DNA of 64,000 nt from Novosphingobium resinovorum (GTDB lineage Bacteria > Pseudomonadota > Alphaproteobacteria > Sphingomonadales > Sphingomonadaceae): the NCBI RefSeq assembly GCF_001742225.1, contig NZ_CP017076.1, positions 1,534,501 through 1,598,500 on the forward strand, given 5' to 3'. A program made the position numbers and the translations under genes. This document shows, in pieces, positions 1-9,015 of this stretch (its first letter is position 1; each line of letters opens with the position of its first letter). The notes under the pieces are model-generated. The model was not told the origin of the DNA, did not search any database, and saw only the letters and a program-made list of their open reading frames with translations.

Positions 1-1
1 C

Positions 2-1438
2 AACTACAACCTCATCGAGCTTGGTCCCAAGGGGACGGGAAAATCTCATATCTATTCCGAGTTCTCACCCCATGGTCAGCTGATCTCGGGCGGTGAAATC
101 ACGGTTCCCAAGCTTTTCGTGAACAATTCCAATGGCCGGATCGGATTGGTCGGCTTTTGGGATGTCGTGGCCTTTGACGAATTTGCCGGCCGCGAGAAGA
201 CGGCCAACAAGGCGCTTGTCGATATCATGAAGAACTACATGGCAAACAAGCAGTTCTCTCGTGGTGTAAATCCGATGGGCGCCGAGGCCAGCTTCGCCTT
301 CGTCGGCAACACGGACCATAACGTGCCTTGGATGCTGAAAAATACGGACCTGTTCGAAGCTCTGCCGCCGCAGTTCCACGACAGCGCCTTTATTGATCGA
401 TTGCATGCCTATCTGCCCGGATGGGAGGTCGACATTATCCGGGGTGAGATGTTCACATCTGGCTATGGGTTCATCGTCGACTATCTGGCCGAAATCCTGC
501 GCCATCTGCGTGCGGAGGATTTCTCACACCGGCCAGATCGCTATTTCACCATTCCGGTTCAGACCCATATCCGGGACCGTGCGGCGATCAACAAGACCAT
601 GTCAGGTCTGCTGAAGCTGATCTTCCCGAATGGAGGCGAGACTGAAGCCGAAGTTGAAGAACTGCTGCGCTTTGCGATTGAATGCCGAAAGCGGGTGAAG
701 GATCAGCTCCTGCGGATCGACAGCACCTTTGAGGCAGCAGATTTCCATTACATCGCATCGGATGGCGCAAAGCGCGCCGTCGCCACGCTGGAGGAAGAGG
801 AGTTCCCCCAGTTCTACCACCGTCGATCAACCGACGATGGAAGTGAAGGTGTGAATCAACGAGAGATTGGGTTGGTAACGGCAGAACCGGTCTCAACGGT
901 GGCTGCTTCCGCAGCACCTGCCGTTGCCGCTGCCCCGCACTCACCCCCAACTCCCGGACATGTCGTTTTCACAGAAAACCGCAAGGGCATCAGTTTCGAC
1001 AAGATCTTTGGTCCTTGGACGGATGGTGCGACGCGGATTATCATCACAGACCCCTATATCCGGAAGTTCCATCAGGCACGCAACGTGATGGAACTGATCG
1101 AGATGCTAATCCGGCGTAAACAGCCTGAAGATCAGATCGCTGTGCATCTTGTCACGGCTCCGGACGATGGGAACATCCAGGAGCAGCGAGAGTGCTTGGA
1201 CGGGATTGCTGAAGCCTGCACAGGCACGGGCGTCGATTTCACATGGGCCTTTGATGGGAGCGGCACTCTCCATGCACGCGACATCACGACGGATAACGGC
1301 TGGAAGATGGTTCTGGATCGCGGATTGGATATTTTCCAGCCAACGCCTCGCAAGATGAACGGTTTCTCGCTCGGAGAACGGATGCAGGAGCACCGGATGG
1401 TCCGTGGTTTCTACGTGACTTATGTCGAGAACCTTTAG
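2..1438 (+). CDS. brxL: BrxL-like AAA+ protein with C-terminal MIT_C/PLD-like domain (5' partial)
   Basis: The gene enters from outside the window, so its N terminus is missing. The visible part opens directly on a Walker A motif (ELGPKGTGKSH) and continues with the block VGFWDVVAFDEFAG (Walker B region), FVGNTDHNV, a sensor-like region and DRLHAYLPGWE. These are hallmarks of BrxL, the Lon-like AAA+ protein of BREX phage-defence systems. After a Pro/Ala-rich linker (about nt 870-960) the C terminus does not look like the usual Lon S16 protease domain. Instead it resembles the MIT_C phospholipase D-like domain (ITDPYIR, then HARDITTDNGWKMVLDRGLDIFQ near nt 1270-1340). It is the first of a co-directional run of defence-type genes; 124 nt separate it from the next start. 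The AAA call is firm, the MIT_C call is recognition by eye, and its role in defence is inferred from context. Confidence 0.85.
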   Translation, partial: NYNLIELGPKGTGKSHIYSEFSPHGQLISGGEITVPKLFVNNSNGRIGLVGFWDVVAFDEFAGREKTANKALVDIMKNYMANKQFSRGVNPMGAEASFAFVGNTDHNVPWMLKNTDLFEALPPQFHDSAFIDRLHAYLPGWEVDIIRGEMFTSGYGFIVDYLAEILRHLRAEDFSHRPDRYFTIPVQTHIRDRAAINKTMSGLLKLIFPNGGETEAEVEELLRFAIECRKRVKDQLLRIDSTFEAADFHYIASDGAKRAVATLEEEEFPQFYHRRSTDDGSEGVNQREIGLVTAEPVSTVAASAAPAVAAAPHSPPTPGHVVFTENRKGISFDKIFGPWTDGATRIIITDPYIRKFHQARNVMELIEMLIRRKQPEDQIAVHLVTAPDDGNIQEQRECLDGIAEACTGTGVDFTWAFDGSGTLHARDITTDNGWKMVLDRGLDIFQPTPRKMNGFSLGERMQEHRMVRGFYVTYVENL

Positions 1439-1562
1439 CTTCGTCGGTCGTGTTGGCGGGGCAGGTCCGGCTACGCGCTCGGCGGGAAGCGAGAAGTCGA
1501 CCTCGATGCCCAAGCCCTCATCCTCGTTACAGTTTTCCTGATCAGCAGATTGCAGGCCATTC

Positions 1563-4109
1563 ATGCACTACCCCTTCCTCGTCATTGATCCGCGCTCCGG
1601 CCTGCAATACCGCCTAACCGATACCGGTCTTGCCGAATTGTCCCTTGCCCCCATTTCTGCCGAATGGGCGCCGGGGCGTGCCATTGCCGAGGCGCCTGAC
1701 CCGGTCTGGGCCGAAAGTCTTGCCAATGCGCCTGTCGAGACGATCTCGGCGGTGACCGCCGCGCTGACGGATCTTGTGCTGGCCACGCCGGATCTGAAGG
1801 TGCCGAACGTCGATCACCTGCCAGACAGCCGCGCCAAGCGGCATCTCTTGGCGCTGGTCGCGTTGTGGCAAAGGTTGGGGGATGCGCTGCCAGAGGGGCT
1901 GGCACCGATTTCCCATGTGCTGGCCCTGCCGCATGGGGCGTTCCTGGGCTCGTTGCCGGTGGTTGAAGGTTCGCTGGATCCTCTAGCTCCTGCGGCGCTG
2001 CAGGCGCTTTTTGCCCGGTTGCGGGACGAGTTCGGCACTGTTCCCGCAAGCGCCTATACGCCCCGGGCCGCAATCGGCAGCCGTCTGCACGCGCTGCAGG
2101 GCGGTGTTTCAGCGCAGGATATCGAGGCCGGGGTTCTGGATGACAGCCTCGCGTTCTATGGTCTGCGCGATCCCGCCGCCTGCGCCGATTTCGCCGCCGC
2201 CCAAGCCCGGGCGCTGATTGAGTCCGGCGTTTCGGCCCGTGAAATCGCCGTGCTGTCGGGCGATGATCTGCGCCAGATCGCGCGCGCTTTCTCAGCCCAG
2301 GGAGTGCCGCTCTCGGGCCTTCCGGGCCAATTACCCGAGCGAGATGTCATTGGCGAGACCGCGCTACATCTGGCGCTGGCCAAGCGACCGCCAACTCCGG
2401 CTATGGTCTTGGCGAGCCTCGCGCTTTCTCCTTTGATGCCCTGGGCGGCACAGACCGGACGCGATCTTGCCGAAAGCCTCATGGGTGGCGATTTCCGAGG
2501 CGCCATCCTCACGGACACGCCCGCACATAAGGAACTGTGGGACGATATCCGCGCCTCGGCCGGCAGCTTGCCGCAGCTGCGATTCCTGCTGGACCGGATC
2601 TGCGAGCGGATCGGAAAAGGCGATCAGGTCCGCGCGCGGCTGACTGTCCCCCCCGGCGAAGGCACGCCGGATTGGGAGATAATCCTGCGTGGCATTCAGA
2701 TCGCGCCGCCCATGGTTGCGGACCCCGACCGCAATCTTGAAGGCGTCAGCCTCTGGTCCGCGCATGAAAGCCCGTGGCGCCCATGCCGCCATCTGATCGT
2801 CAGCGATTTCACCGACGGGCTTTACCCAACTCGCCCGCGTGCCAATCCGCTGTTTCTTGACAGCGAGATCGCTGCGATACACGCGGGAACCGGCGTTCAC
2901 CTTCGCGGTCGGGCCGAGGGGCTGGCGCAAAGCCTCGCGTTACTTGATCAACAGCTTCAGGCGGTTTCCGGCAGCGTCACCTTCCTCATCCCATGGCGCG
3001 ATCTGGCGGGCGGGCGCTTGCAACCTTCGGCCGGGTTGTCGCTGGTGGCGCGGGCGGTGGCGGGCGTTGAGGATGCCAGCGATCTGATCACCGATCTGTC
3101 GCGTCAGAGCCCTGCGGAATGGCCGATTGCGTATCACCATCTGATGCCGGTGTCGGAACCCGCGGAATTGCCTGAGGAGCTTACTTTCCCGGGGCATCAC
3201 CTTCTGTCCCTTCGTCGGCGCGATGACGGCACCGCCAAACCGCAATCGCCCTCACGGCTCGAGACGCTGCTTGTCAGCCCGCTCGCCTGGCTTCTGGCCG
3301 AGGTTGGGGCCGAGGATATGTCTTGGTCGACCGAAGAACTCGACGTGATGGCAAGGGGCAATATCGCCCATGATGTCTTTGAGCATGTCTTCCTGAAGGA
3401 TCAGCCGTTCCCGGAAACCGAGGCGCTGGCAGAACTGATCCCCGAGGCCTATGACCGCGCGCTCACCCGTCACGCGGGCTATCTGCGCAGCCCGTCATGG
3501 GAGATGGAGCGCCGCGGTTTGGAGCGTGAGATCATGGCGGCGGCCCTGCGCTGGCGCGACCACTTGCTGGCGCTCAATGCCAAGATCATCGGCAATGAAA
3601 TCTGGCTGGCCGGTGAGGCGCATGGCATCAATCTGCATGGCAAGGCCGACGCGATCCTTGAACTGCCTGATGGTGCGCTCTTGATCATCGATCACAAGAA
3701 AAGCGGCACCAAGGGCCGGCGGCAGCGGATGGAGGCGGGCTGGGATCTGCAGGCAGGGCTTTACGCCGATATGATAGCGCGGCCCATGCGGCGCGAGGGT
3801 GACGGCATGGACCCGCTGATCGGCCGCAAGGTGGCGGTCGCCTATCACCTGATGAATGATGGCGGGCTGCTGACTTCGGGTCTGGTCTTGCCCGAGGGCT
3901 CGCCCGCTCGCGACATGGGCGATGCGGTGAATGCCGGGGCGGTAGCCAAGCTGGCGGAACGCTTGGCCGAACTTGGTGCAGGCCGGGTCGTGCTGAACAC
4001 CTCTGAGGATGCGGCCTTCTTCAAGAAAGAAGCCGGCTTCACCCCCTATGCGCTGACCGATGGCTCGGCCCTGGTCACCGCCTTCATCCGCACGCTCGAG
4101 GAGGAATGA
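1563..4109 (+). CDS. AddB/RecB-like PD-(D/E)XK nuclease, 848 aa
   Basis: The protein is 848 aa with a RecB/AddB-type nuclease at its C terminus: a GKADAILELPDG strand, then LLIIDHKKSG (the D..DxK core), then QAGLYADM (QxxxY motif), around nt 3640-3775. I see no Walker A motif, so the N-terminal two thirds would be an inactivated helicase-like scaffold as in AddB; that part is inference. The ATG at 1563 follows a long gap after the BrxL-like gene, and the stop overlaps the next gene by 4 nt (ATGA), which implies translational coupling with the AddA-like helicase. An AddAB/RecBCD-like complex of two chains is the natural reading. Because it sits in a defence cassette it is probably a dedicated paralogue rather than the housekeeping repair enzyme. 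Confidence 0.75.
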   Translation: MHYPFLVIDPRSGLQYRLTDTGLAELSLAPISAEWAPGRAIAEAPDPVWAESLANAPVETISAVTAALTDLVLATPDLKVPNVDHLPDSRAKRHLLALVALWQRLGDALPEGLAPISHVLALPHGAFLGSLPVVEGSLDPLAPAALQALFARLRDEFGTVPASAYTPRAAIGSRLHALQGGVSAQDIEAGVLDDSLAFYGLRDPAACADFAAAQARALIESGVSAREIAVLSGDDLRQIARAFSAQGVPLSGLPGQLPERDVIGETALHLALAKRPPTPAMVLASLALSPLMPWAAQTGRDLAESLMGGDFRGAILTDTPAHKELWDDIRASAGSLPQLRFLLDRICERIGKGDQVRARLTVPPGEGTPDWEIILRGIQIAPPMVADPDRNLEGVSLWSAHESPWRPCRHLIVSDFTDGLYPTRPRANPLFLDSEIAAIHAGTGVHLRGRAEGLAQSLALLDQQLQAVSGSVTFLIPWRDLAGGRLQPSAGLSLVARAVAGVEDASDLITDLSRQSPAEWPIAYHHLMPVSEPAELPEELTFPGHHLLSLRRRDDGTAKPQSPSRLETLLVSPLAWLLAEVGAEDMSWSTEELDVMARGNIAHDVFEHVFLKDQPFPETEALAELIPEAYDRALTRHAGYLRSPSWEMERRGLEREIMAAALRWRDHLLALNAKIIGNEIWLAGEAHGINLHGKADAILELPDGALLIIDHKKSGTKGRRQRMEAGWDLQAGLYADMIARPMRREGDGMDPLIGRKVAVAYHLMNDGGLLTSGLVLPEGSPARDMGDAVNAGAVAKLAERLAELGAGRVVLNTSEDAAFFKKEAGFTPYALTDGSALVTAFIRTLEEE

Positions 4110-7100
4110 CCATGGCCCCCGTCAATGCAGATCAAGGTCTGGTCATCGTTCCCGCGGGTGCCGGCGCGGGCAAGACCCACCGCATCAAGACCCAGCTGTC
4201 CGATTGGGTGAAACGCGGCATTGTCCGGCCCGAACGTATCCTTGCCGTCACCTTTACCGAAGCCGCGGCTGGCGAGTTGCGCGAAAGGATCCGTGCCGGC
4301 CTTCTGGCCGATGGACTGGTCGCCGAGGCGATGGCGGTCGAGCGCGCCTATGTCTCGACCATACATGGACTGGGCCTGCGGCTTTTGACCGAACATGCTC
4401 TGGCGGCTGGCGCCTCGCCGCAGCCGCGTCATCTGGGCGATGCCGAGCGGGATCTGCTGATCCGTCAGGCACTGGCACATGCCAAGGCGCTGGACCCGAT
4501 CAAGGCCGCGCCCGAGCGGTTCGGTTACGCCCCGAACTTCGTGAAGGGCGAGACGGTCGAAGACAGTTTGCGCGCCCGGGTGCTATCGATGATCGACCTC
4601 TTGCGCGGCCTTGGGGACAAGGGGCGCGACGCTGGCCTGATCGCTCCGGCACTGACGCGGCTGGATGCGGTTTACGGGCCGGTTCTGGATGACCCTATCG
4701 CCGCGACCACCGCGTTGCAGACGGCCGTGCAGGTCATGATCGCAGCCTTTCCCGAGGGAGGCATGGCCGGGATCACCGCCAAAACCAATGTCGAGAAGCT
4801 GGAGAAAAACCTCGCGCTTTTCAAACGTGTTGATCGCGCGCCCGATCTTCTGGATTGGGATTGGCAGGTCTGGAACGATCTGCGCAGCCTGTTCATCTCT
4901 AACCGCTCCAGCAAGACGCCTGCGGGATATGACGACCTTGCCACGGCGATCATGGCGGCGGCGGATGTGCTGCCCTGCCATCCCGGCCCGCTGGCCGATG
5001 CTAAGCTGCACCTGTCCTGCCTGATCGCCTGCGCGCAAGAGGTGATGGCGGCCTATGAGACCCGCAAGAAGGCGCTCGGCCTGATCGACTTTGCTGACAT
5101 GATCACCGGGGCTGAGCACCTGCTCCGCACCGACCTCGCCGTGCGGCAAGCGGTGCTGGACGAGATCGACTGTGTCATCATCGACGAATTCCAGGACACC
5201 AACCCCGTGCAATTCGCGCTTTTATGGCAGTTGGGCCAGCACGCGCCGCGCACACTGCTGGTGGGCGATGTCAAACAGTCGATCATGGGGTTTCAGGGTG
5301 CCGATCCGCGCCTATCGACAGCGCTGGCGGCGGCAAATCCCGATGCGACCCAGCCTTTGGACCGCAACTGGCGCTCGACCCCAGCCATCATGCAATTCGT
5401 CAATGCGATGGGGGCTGGCCTCTTTGGGCAGGGCTATAACCCGCTGGCGCCGACCCGCGATGCGGTCGCAGCTCCCGCGATCGAGGTTCTGAACGCTACG
5501 CAGGGACGGCGCTCACAAAAGTATTCGCAGCCCCCAGAACACATCGCCGAGCGCATCGCCCGTATCCTGACTGATACTGAGACCATCACCGACCGCCACA
5601 CGAAGGCCGTCCGGCCGGCGCGGCCTTCGGATATCGCGCTCTTGGTCTGCCGCCACACCACCGCCGCCCGCTATGCCGAGGAATTGCGCGCGCGCGGCGT
5701 TCCGGTGCGGATCGCCGAGGATGGCTGGGCGAAAAGCCCGGTGATTGTTGCCGCCCGCGCCGCGCTGGCCTTTGCCGCCAATCCGGCGGATATCCATGCC
5801 GGGCTGCTCTTGCGCACGCTTGGCCCGGACCCGCTGCCCTTGCAGGAGGCGCTATCCGCCCAGATCGAAGGGCGGTTGGTGGATGACCCGGTGCTGATGC
5901 TGCTGGCCGCGCTCTCGGACATTCTGGCCCGCTCGCCAGTGGGGGCGGGGCTTGATCTGGTGCTGGATGCCGCCGACCTGCGTCTCTGGGCCGAACGTCA
6001 GCCCGATGCCGCCCAGTCCCGCGCCGATCTTCTGCGGCTAGAGGCTGAGGCGGGTGAGTTCGAAGCCGCGCATCGCGATCTCAAATCCGCCTCGGGGTTC
6101 CACGGCGAGACTGCCAAGGTCTTTCTCGGCTGGCTCGACGCCCGTGGGGGCGAGCGCGATTTCGACCGTCATCCCGATCCTTCCGCCAACAGCGCCGAGG
6201 CCGTGGAGATCGTCACCTGGCATGCCTCCAAAGGGCGGGAATGGCCGATCACTGTCGTCGCAGAGTTCGACTATGGTATCGAGGAACGTGCGGGGGCCAC
6301 TGCGACCCGTTTCGATGCCTTGGACCGCATCGACGATATGGCGGTGGTGCTGGGGTCCGCGAGCCTGATCCACACGCCCGGCTTTGCCGCGCCCGAGGCG
6401 ACCCGCCGTTTCATCGAAGACCGTCGCGCCGATTTTGAAGCCAATGCGAAAAACCTTCTCTATGTCGCTCTGACCCGTGCCCGTGACCGGCTGGTGCTGG
6501 AATGGCCGGGTTTTCTGAAGGACCGCGAAGAAGACGCGCCCGAGGCTACGAACCTGTTTCATATCCTGTCCGATACTTGCGCGCCGCAGATCGGGGCGGG
6601 CAGCCTGCGCATCAATGGCGTGGATTGCCCGGCGCTGATCACGCAACTGCCTGAAGAGGCGGGATTTACCGAGTACGCAGGCGGTGCGGCAGCGTCAGCG
6701 CTGCGATTCGGTGCCGCTGCGCCGTTGCCCGTGACACCGCTAACGCCCTGGCGGCTGCAGCCCTCGCAAACCCGTAGTGCGGGGGTACCGCCCGTGTCCC
6801 GCCGTATCAACATCGGAGCACCCTGGCCAAAGGCACTGAACGATGCCTACCGCGGCACAGCACTGCATCTGGCGCTGCGCACATACCTGACCCGGCCCGA
6901 TCTGGCCCCGGCTTTGGCTCTCGCGACCGGGCTTGACGACGCCACTCTTGCGCTAGTGGCCGAGCGCGCCACGGCGCTGAAAGCCTGGCTTGCCGATCAG
7001 GGCTATACGGATCTGCGCGCTGAGATTCCGGTGCTTGGCCACACGCCCGAGGGTGCAGAGATCCCCGGTGCCCTCGACCTTCTCGCCATCGGCCCGGCAG

Positions 7101-7312
7101 GCGCGATGCTGATCGACCATAAATCCGGCGGCGGCGGTGACGGGTTTGGCCCCTATTGGCCACAGCTTTCCAGCTATGCCGGACTGTTGGCCGGACTATA
7201 CCCGCAGCATCCGCTGCAGGGCGTGGCGGTGTTCTGGGTCGATCACGGTTGGCTGGAACTGGCAGATGAGGGCGCGTCAGCGGGAGCTTGCGCACAGGCC
7301 AGAGTTAACTGA
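4106..7312 (+). CDS. AddA-like UvrD/RecB helicase-nuclease, 1068 aa
   Basis: All superfamily 1 helicase motifs are visible in order: Walker A PAGAGAGKTHR (about residue 17), Walker B VIIDEFQDTNPVQ (about 355), motif III LLVGDVKQSIMGFQGADPRL, motif IV DRNWRS, motif V VTWHASKGREWP (about 700), and motif VI LYVALTRARDRL (about 790). A RecB-type nuclease follows at the C terminus (GALDLLAIG, MLIDHKSGG, QLSSYAGLL). It therefore looks like a complete AddA-type helicase-nuclease and pairs with the AddB-like protein whose stop it overlaps. The start may be 4106 or the ATG two codons later (4112). The stop overlaps the next start (TGATG at 7310-7314). The likely role is processive unwinding and degradation of DNA ends; the connection to BrxL is inferred from gene order. 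Confidence 0.85.
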   Translation: MTMAPVNADQGLVIVPAGAGAGKTHRIKTQLSDWVKRGIVRPERILAVTFTEAAAGELRERIRAGLLADGLVAEAMAVERAYVSTIHGLGLRLLTEHALAAGASPQPRHLGDAERDLLIRQALAHAKALDPIKAAPERFGYAPNFVKGETVEDSLRARVLSMIDLLRGLGDKGRDAGLIAPALTRLDAVYGPVLDDPIAATTALQTAVQVMIAAFPEGGMAGITAKTNVEKLEKNLALFKRVDRAPDLLDWDWQVWNDLRSLFISNRSSKTPAGYDDLATAIMAAADVLPCHPGPLADAKLHLSCLIACAQEVMAAYETRKKALGLIDFADMITGAEHLLRTDLAVRQAVLDEIDCVIIDEFQDTNPVQFALLWQLGQHAPRTLLVGDVKQSIMGFQGADPRLSTALAAANPDATQPLDRNWRSTPAIMQFVNAMGAGLFGQGYNPLAPTRDAVAAPAIEVLNATQGRRSQKYSQPPEHIAERIARILTDTETITDRHTKAVRPARPSDIALLVCRHTTAARYAEELRARGVPVRIAEDGWAKSPVIVAARAALAFAANPADIHAGLLLRTLGPDPLPLQEALSAQIEGRLVDDPVLMLLAALSDILARSPVGAGLDLVLDAADLRLWAERQPDAAQSRADLLRLEAEAGEFEAAHRDLKSASGFHGETAKVFLGWLDARGGERDFDRHPDPSANSAEAVEIVTWHASKGREWPITVVAEFDYGIEERAGATATRFDALDRIDDMAVVLGSASLIHTPGFAAPEATRRFIEDRRADFEANAKNLLYVALTRARDRLVLEWPGFLKDREEDAPEATNLFHILSDTCAPQIGAGSLRINGVDCPALITQLPEEAGFTEYAGGAAASALRFGAAAPLPVTPLTPWRLQPSQTRSAGVPPVSRRINIGAPWPKALNDAYRGTALHLALRTYLTRPDLAPALALATGLDDATLALVAERATALKAWLADQGYTDLRAEIPVLGHTPEGAEIPGALDLLAIGPAGAMLIDHKSGGGGDGFGPYWPQLSSYAGLLAGLYPQHPLQGVAVFWVDHGWLELADEGASAGACAQARVN

Positions 7313-8526
7313 TGCCCTGGGGAATACTTGCGCCCGATACCGTGGTTTCGCAACGACGCCAGCAGAACCTTGGGCTTGCGGCGGCGGTTCGTCATTTCAA
7401 TGACCGGGCGGTCCCCGGAATCGGCGGCATGTGGTTTCCCATGCCCATCCTTTGGTCGGTTCTGGCGATCTCTATCGCCGAGGAACTTGGTGTGCCGGCA
7501 CTGCCTGTCGGCAACGCGGTCGAAGCGCGCGTCATGCTTGAAGTCATCGCGGGCCCGCAGGATCGCCGCGTGCGAGGGGCGAGGAAGATGCAGGGCTTGA
7601 AGGATAGCAGTTTCCACAATCTCAGGCGTCGCGGAACTTATGTGGTTCAGCCGATCCGCATGGCGATGGTGCAGCCTCTGGTCGCACTCGGGTTCGTGCA
7701 GGGCAGCCGCTACGGCGCGTTCCGCATACATAGCGCTGGCAGAGAGCTGTTGGAGCTGAATGCGATGAAAGAACCGCGCCGTTTGCTTGGTGCCTGGGCG
7801 CATGGCAGACAGCCACATGGCCTGAAGGAGGCCCTAGCAGTGCTTTCCCCGGTTGGGGCTGTCCCGGAAGCGGTGCGTAAACTGATCCTTGCCCGATTGC
7901 TCGACGGAAATGATCCCGGCTCGACCCGGCGCCGGGAGCTGGCGCGCCTCGGCACGGGCCCCAGTTCCACGCATTTGGACCAGGAAACCGCATTGGCGGG
8001 GGTTGCGCCGGATCACTGGTCGGATCTGCGCGCCGGAGCGGCTTTTATGGATATTCGCGATGCCGCGTTGACGGTGTTGGACCAGTTGGAACAGCACCTG
8101 CTGAAGCTTCGCGACGATAATCAGCCTGTGCGCCTGTCAGAAGCGGAGGCAGCCGAAGTCGCCGCCGAGCCGCTGAAACAATTGCGAGATCTGGCCTCGG
8201 CAAAAGGCGCGCTTGTCGATCAGGGCAATGAGGAGACTAGCCGCAGATTTATTGCGGAAATCCGACATCTGTCCGATCAACAGCTGATCCAGAGGCTGGC
8301 CGAGCGCGATTCTACCGTGATTTGTCAGCGCGAAGGCCACATTTTTCTCGGGCCGGCTGCGAGCGAGTTGCGGGGCAGCTCGGAGACCCAGGACGAGAAC
8401 CGGCCCCCTCAGGACGAGGCCTTCGCGCCGCAGCTTTTCCGGCTGCACAATCTTCATTGTCTGGTGACAGAGCTGTCCGGAAAGGTGAACCCGGGCAGCC
8501 GTGACGCGGGATCGGAGGCCGTCTGA
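7312..8526 (+). CDS. Uncharacterised protein of the defence cassette, 404 aa
   Basis: I do not recognise a named family. The start overlaps the stop of the helicase gene, and its own stop overlaps the start of the next gene, so it belongs to one translationally coupled operon. The N-terminal half holds a segment resembling a winged helix (about residues 95-145: basic helix, then VQPIRMAMVQPLVALGFVQG, then a RYGAFRIHSAGRELLEL wing). The C-terminal half is rich in charged helices (about residues 240-330) and could be a coiled or helical bundle region. No signal peptide or membrane segment is visible. The position between nuclease-helicases and a phospholipase D-like gene suggests an adaptor or DNA-recognition role, but that is inference only. 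Confidence 0.7.
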   Translation: MPWGILAPDTVVSQRRQQNLGLAAAVRHFNDRAVPGIGGMWFPMPILWSVLAISIAEELGVPALPVGNAVEARVMLEVIAGPQDRRVRGARKMQGLKDSSFHNLRRRGTYVVQPIRMAMVQPLVALGFVQGSRYGAFRIHSAGRELLELNAMKEPRRLLGAWAHGRQPHGLKEALAVLSPVGAVPEAVRKLILARLLDGNDPGSTRRRELARLGTGPSSTHLDQETALAGVAPDHWSDLRAGAAFMDIRDAALTVLDQLEQHLLKLRDDNQPVRLSEAEAAEVAAEPLKQLRDLASAKGALVDQGNEETSRRFIAEIRHLSDQQLIQRLAERDSTVICQREGHIFLGPAASELRGSSETQDENRPPQDEAFAPQLFRLHNLHCLVTELSGKVNPGSRDAGSEAV

Positions 8527-8892
8527 TGCAGAACACGACGCTCTACTCCCTCTTCATGCCGCCCGAAGATTGTTATGGCGACTTTGGTCTTATGTGCGGC
8601 TTCACCGCGACGCGGCAGGTCCTGGGGCAGATCCGCCGAACATTCACAGGCGAGATGGCGCGCCCGGTGCTGGCCGCCTTCATCCATCCAACCATGAATG
8701 CGATCTCGGACGTTCCGGGACTTGCCTGGATGTGGATGCGCCTCGAGGGACGCGGCTACAACCTTCTCCATGCCAAGGTGGCGTTTCTGGGTTTTCGCAA
8801 GCGCGGCGGAGATGGCTATGTCATTCGCCTCGCTGTCAGCACGGGGAACTGGACACAGGATCCGCTTACTCGCAGCATCGACCTGTTCTGGT
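8526..8892 (+). pseudogene. Phospholipase D-like protein, 5' part, interrupted by IS21-type element
   Basis: The start overlaps the preceding stop (TGATG). The first 122 codons contain a first phospholipase D-like half-motif, HAKVAFLGF followed by STGN (residues about 82-108). At nt 8893 the reading frame runs into the left end of an IS21-family element. In the interrupted state it would read 26 further codons into the IS before a stop at 8972. Joining nt 8892 to nt 11400 (removing the IS and one copy of the 6-bp duplication) restores one open frame to 12835, a 600-aa protein with two HxK motifs. The gene is therefore recently interrupted rather than decayed. Confidence 0.85.
8887..8892. repeat. 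Left target-site duplication of IS21-type insertion
   Basis: TCTGGT directly precedes the IS terminal sequence TGTCAACGG. The same six bases follow the right end at 11394-11399. Six bp lies within the usual 4-8 bp range for the IS21 family. Confidence 0.9.
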
Positions 8893-8951
8893 TGTCAACG
8901 GCGGAGCAAAAGTCGGCCATTCGGCGGCGTAAAACCAGGCCACGGTGTTAC

Positions 8952-9004
8952 ATGCCGGGGGGAGTGGCGTGAGGGCGTAGCCCGAAGGCCACTCCCCCCG
9001 GCAT
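8952..9004. terminator. Strong hairpin downstream of istB, inside the IS
   Basis: A perfect 17-bp inverted repeat (8952-8968 with 8988-9004) encloses a 19-nt loop that itself has a GGGC/GCCC stem. It lies 11 bp beyond the istB stop on the transcribed strand. The position suggests a transcription terminator or insulator for the IS. No long T-run follows, so Rho-independent termination is not certain. Confidence 0.6.
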
Positions 9005-9015
9005 TGGCTTGATTT

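Noticed and set aside
1563..4109. PglZ (BREX phosphatase)
   Set aside because: No alkaline-phosphatase-type motifs; the C terminus is a RecB/AddB nuclease.
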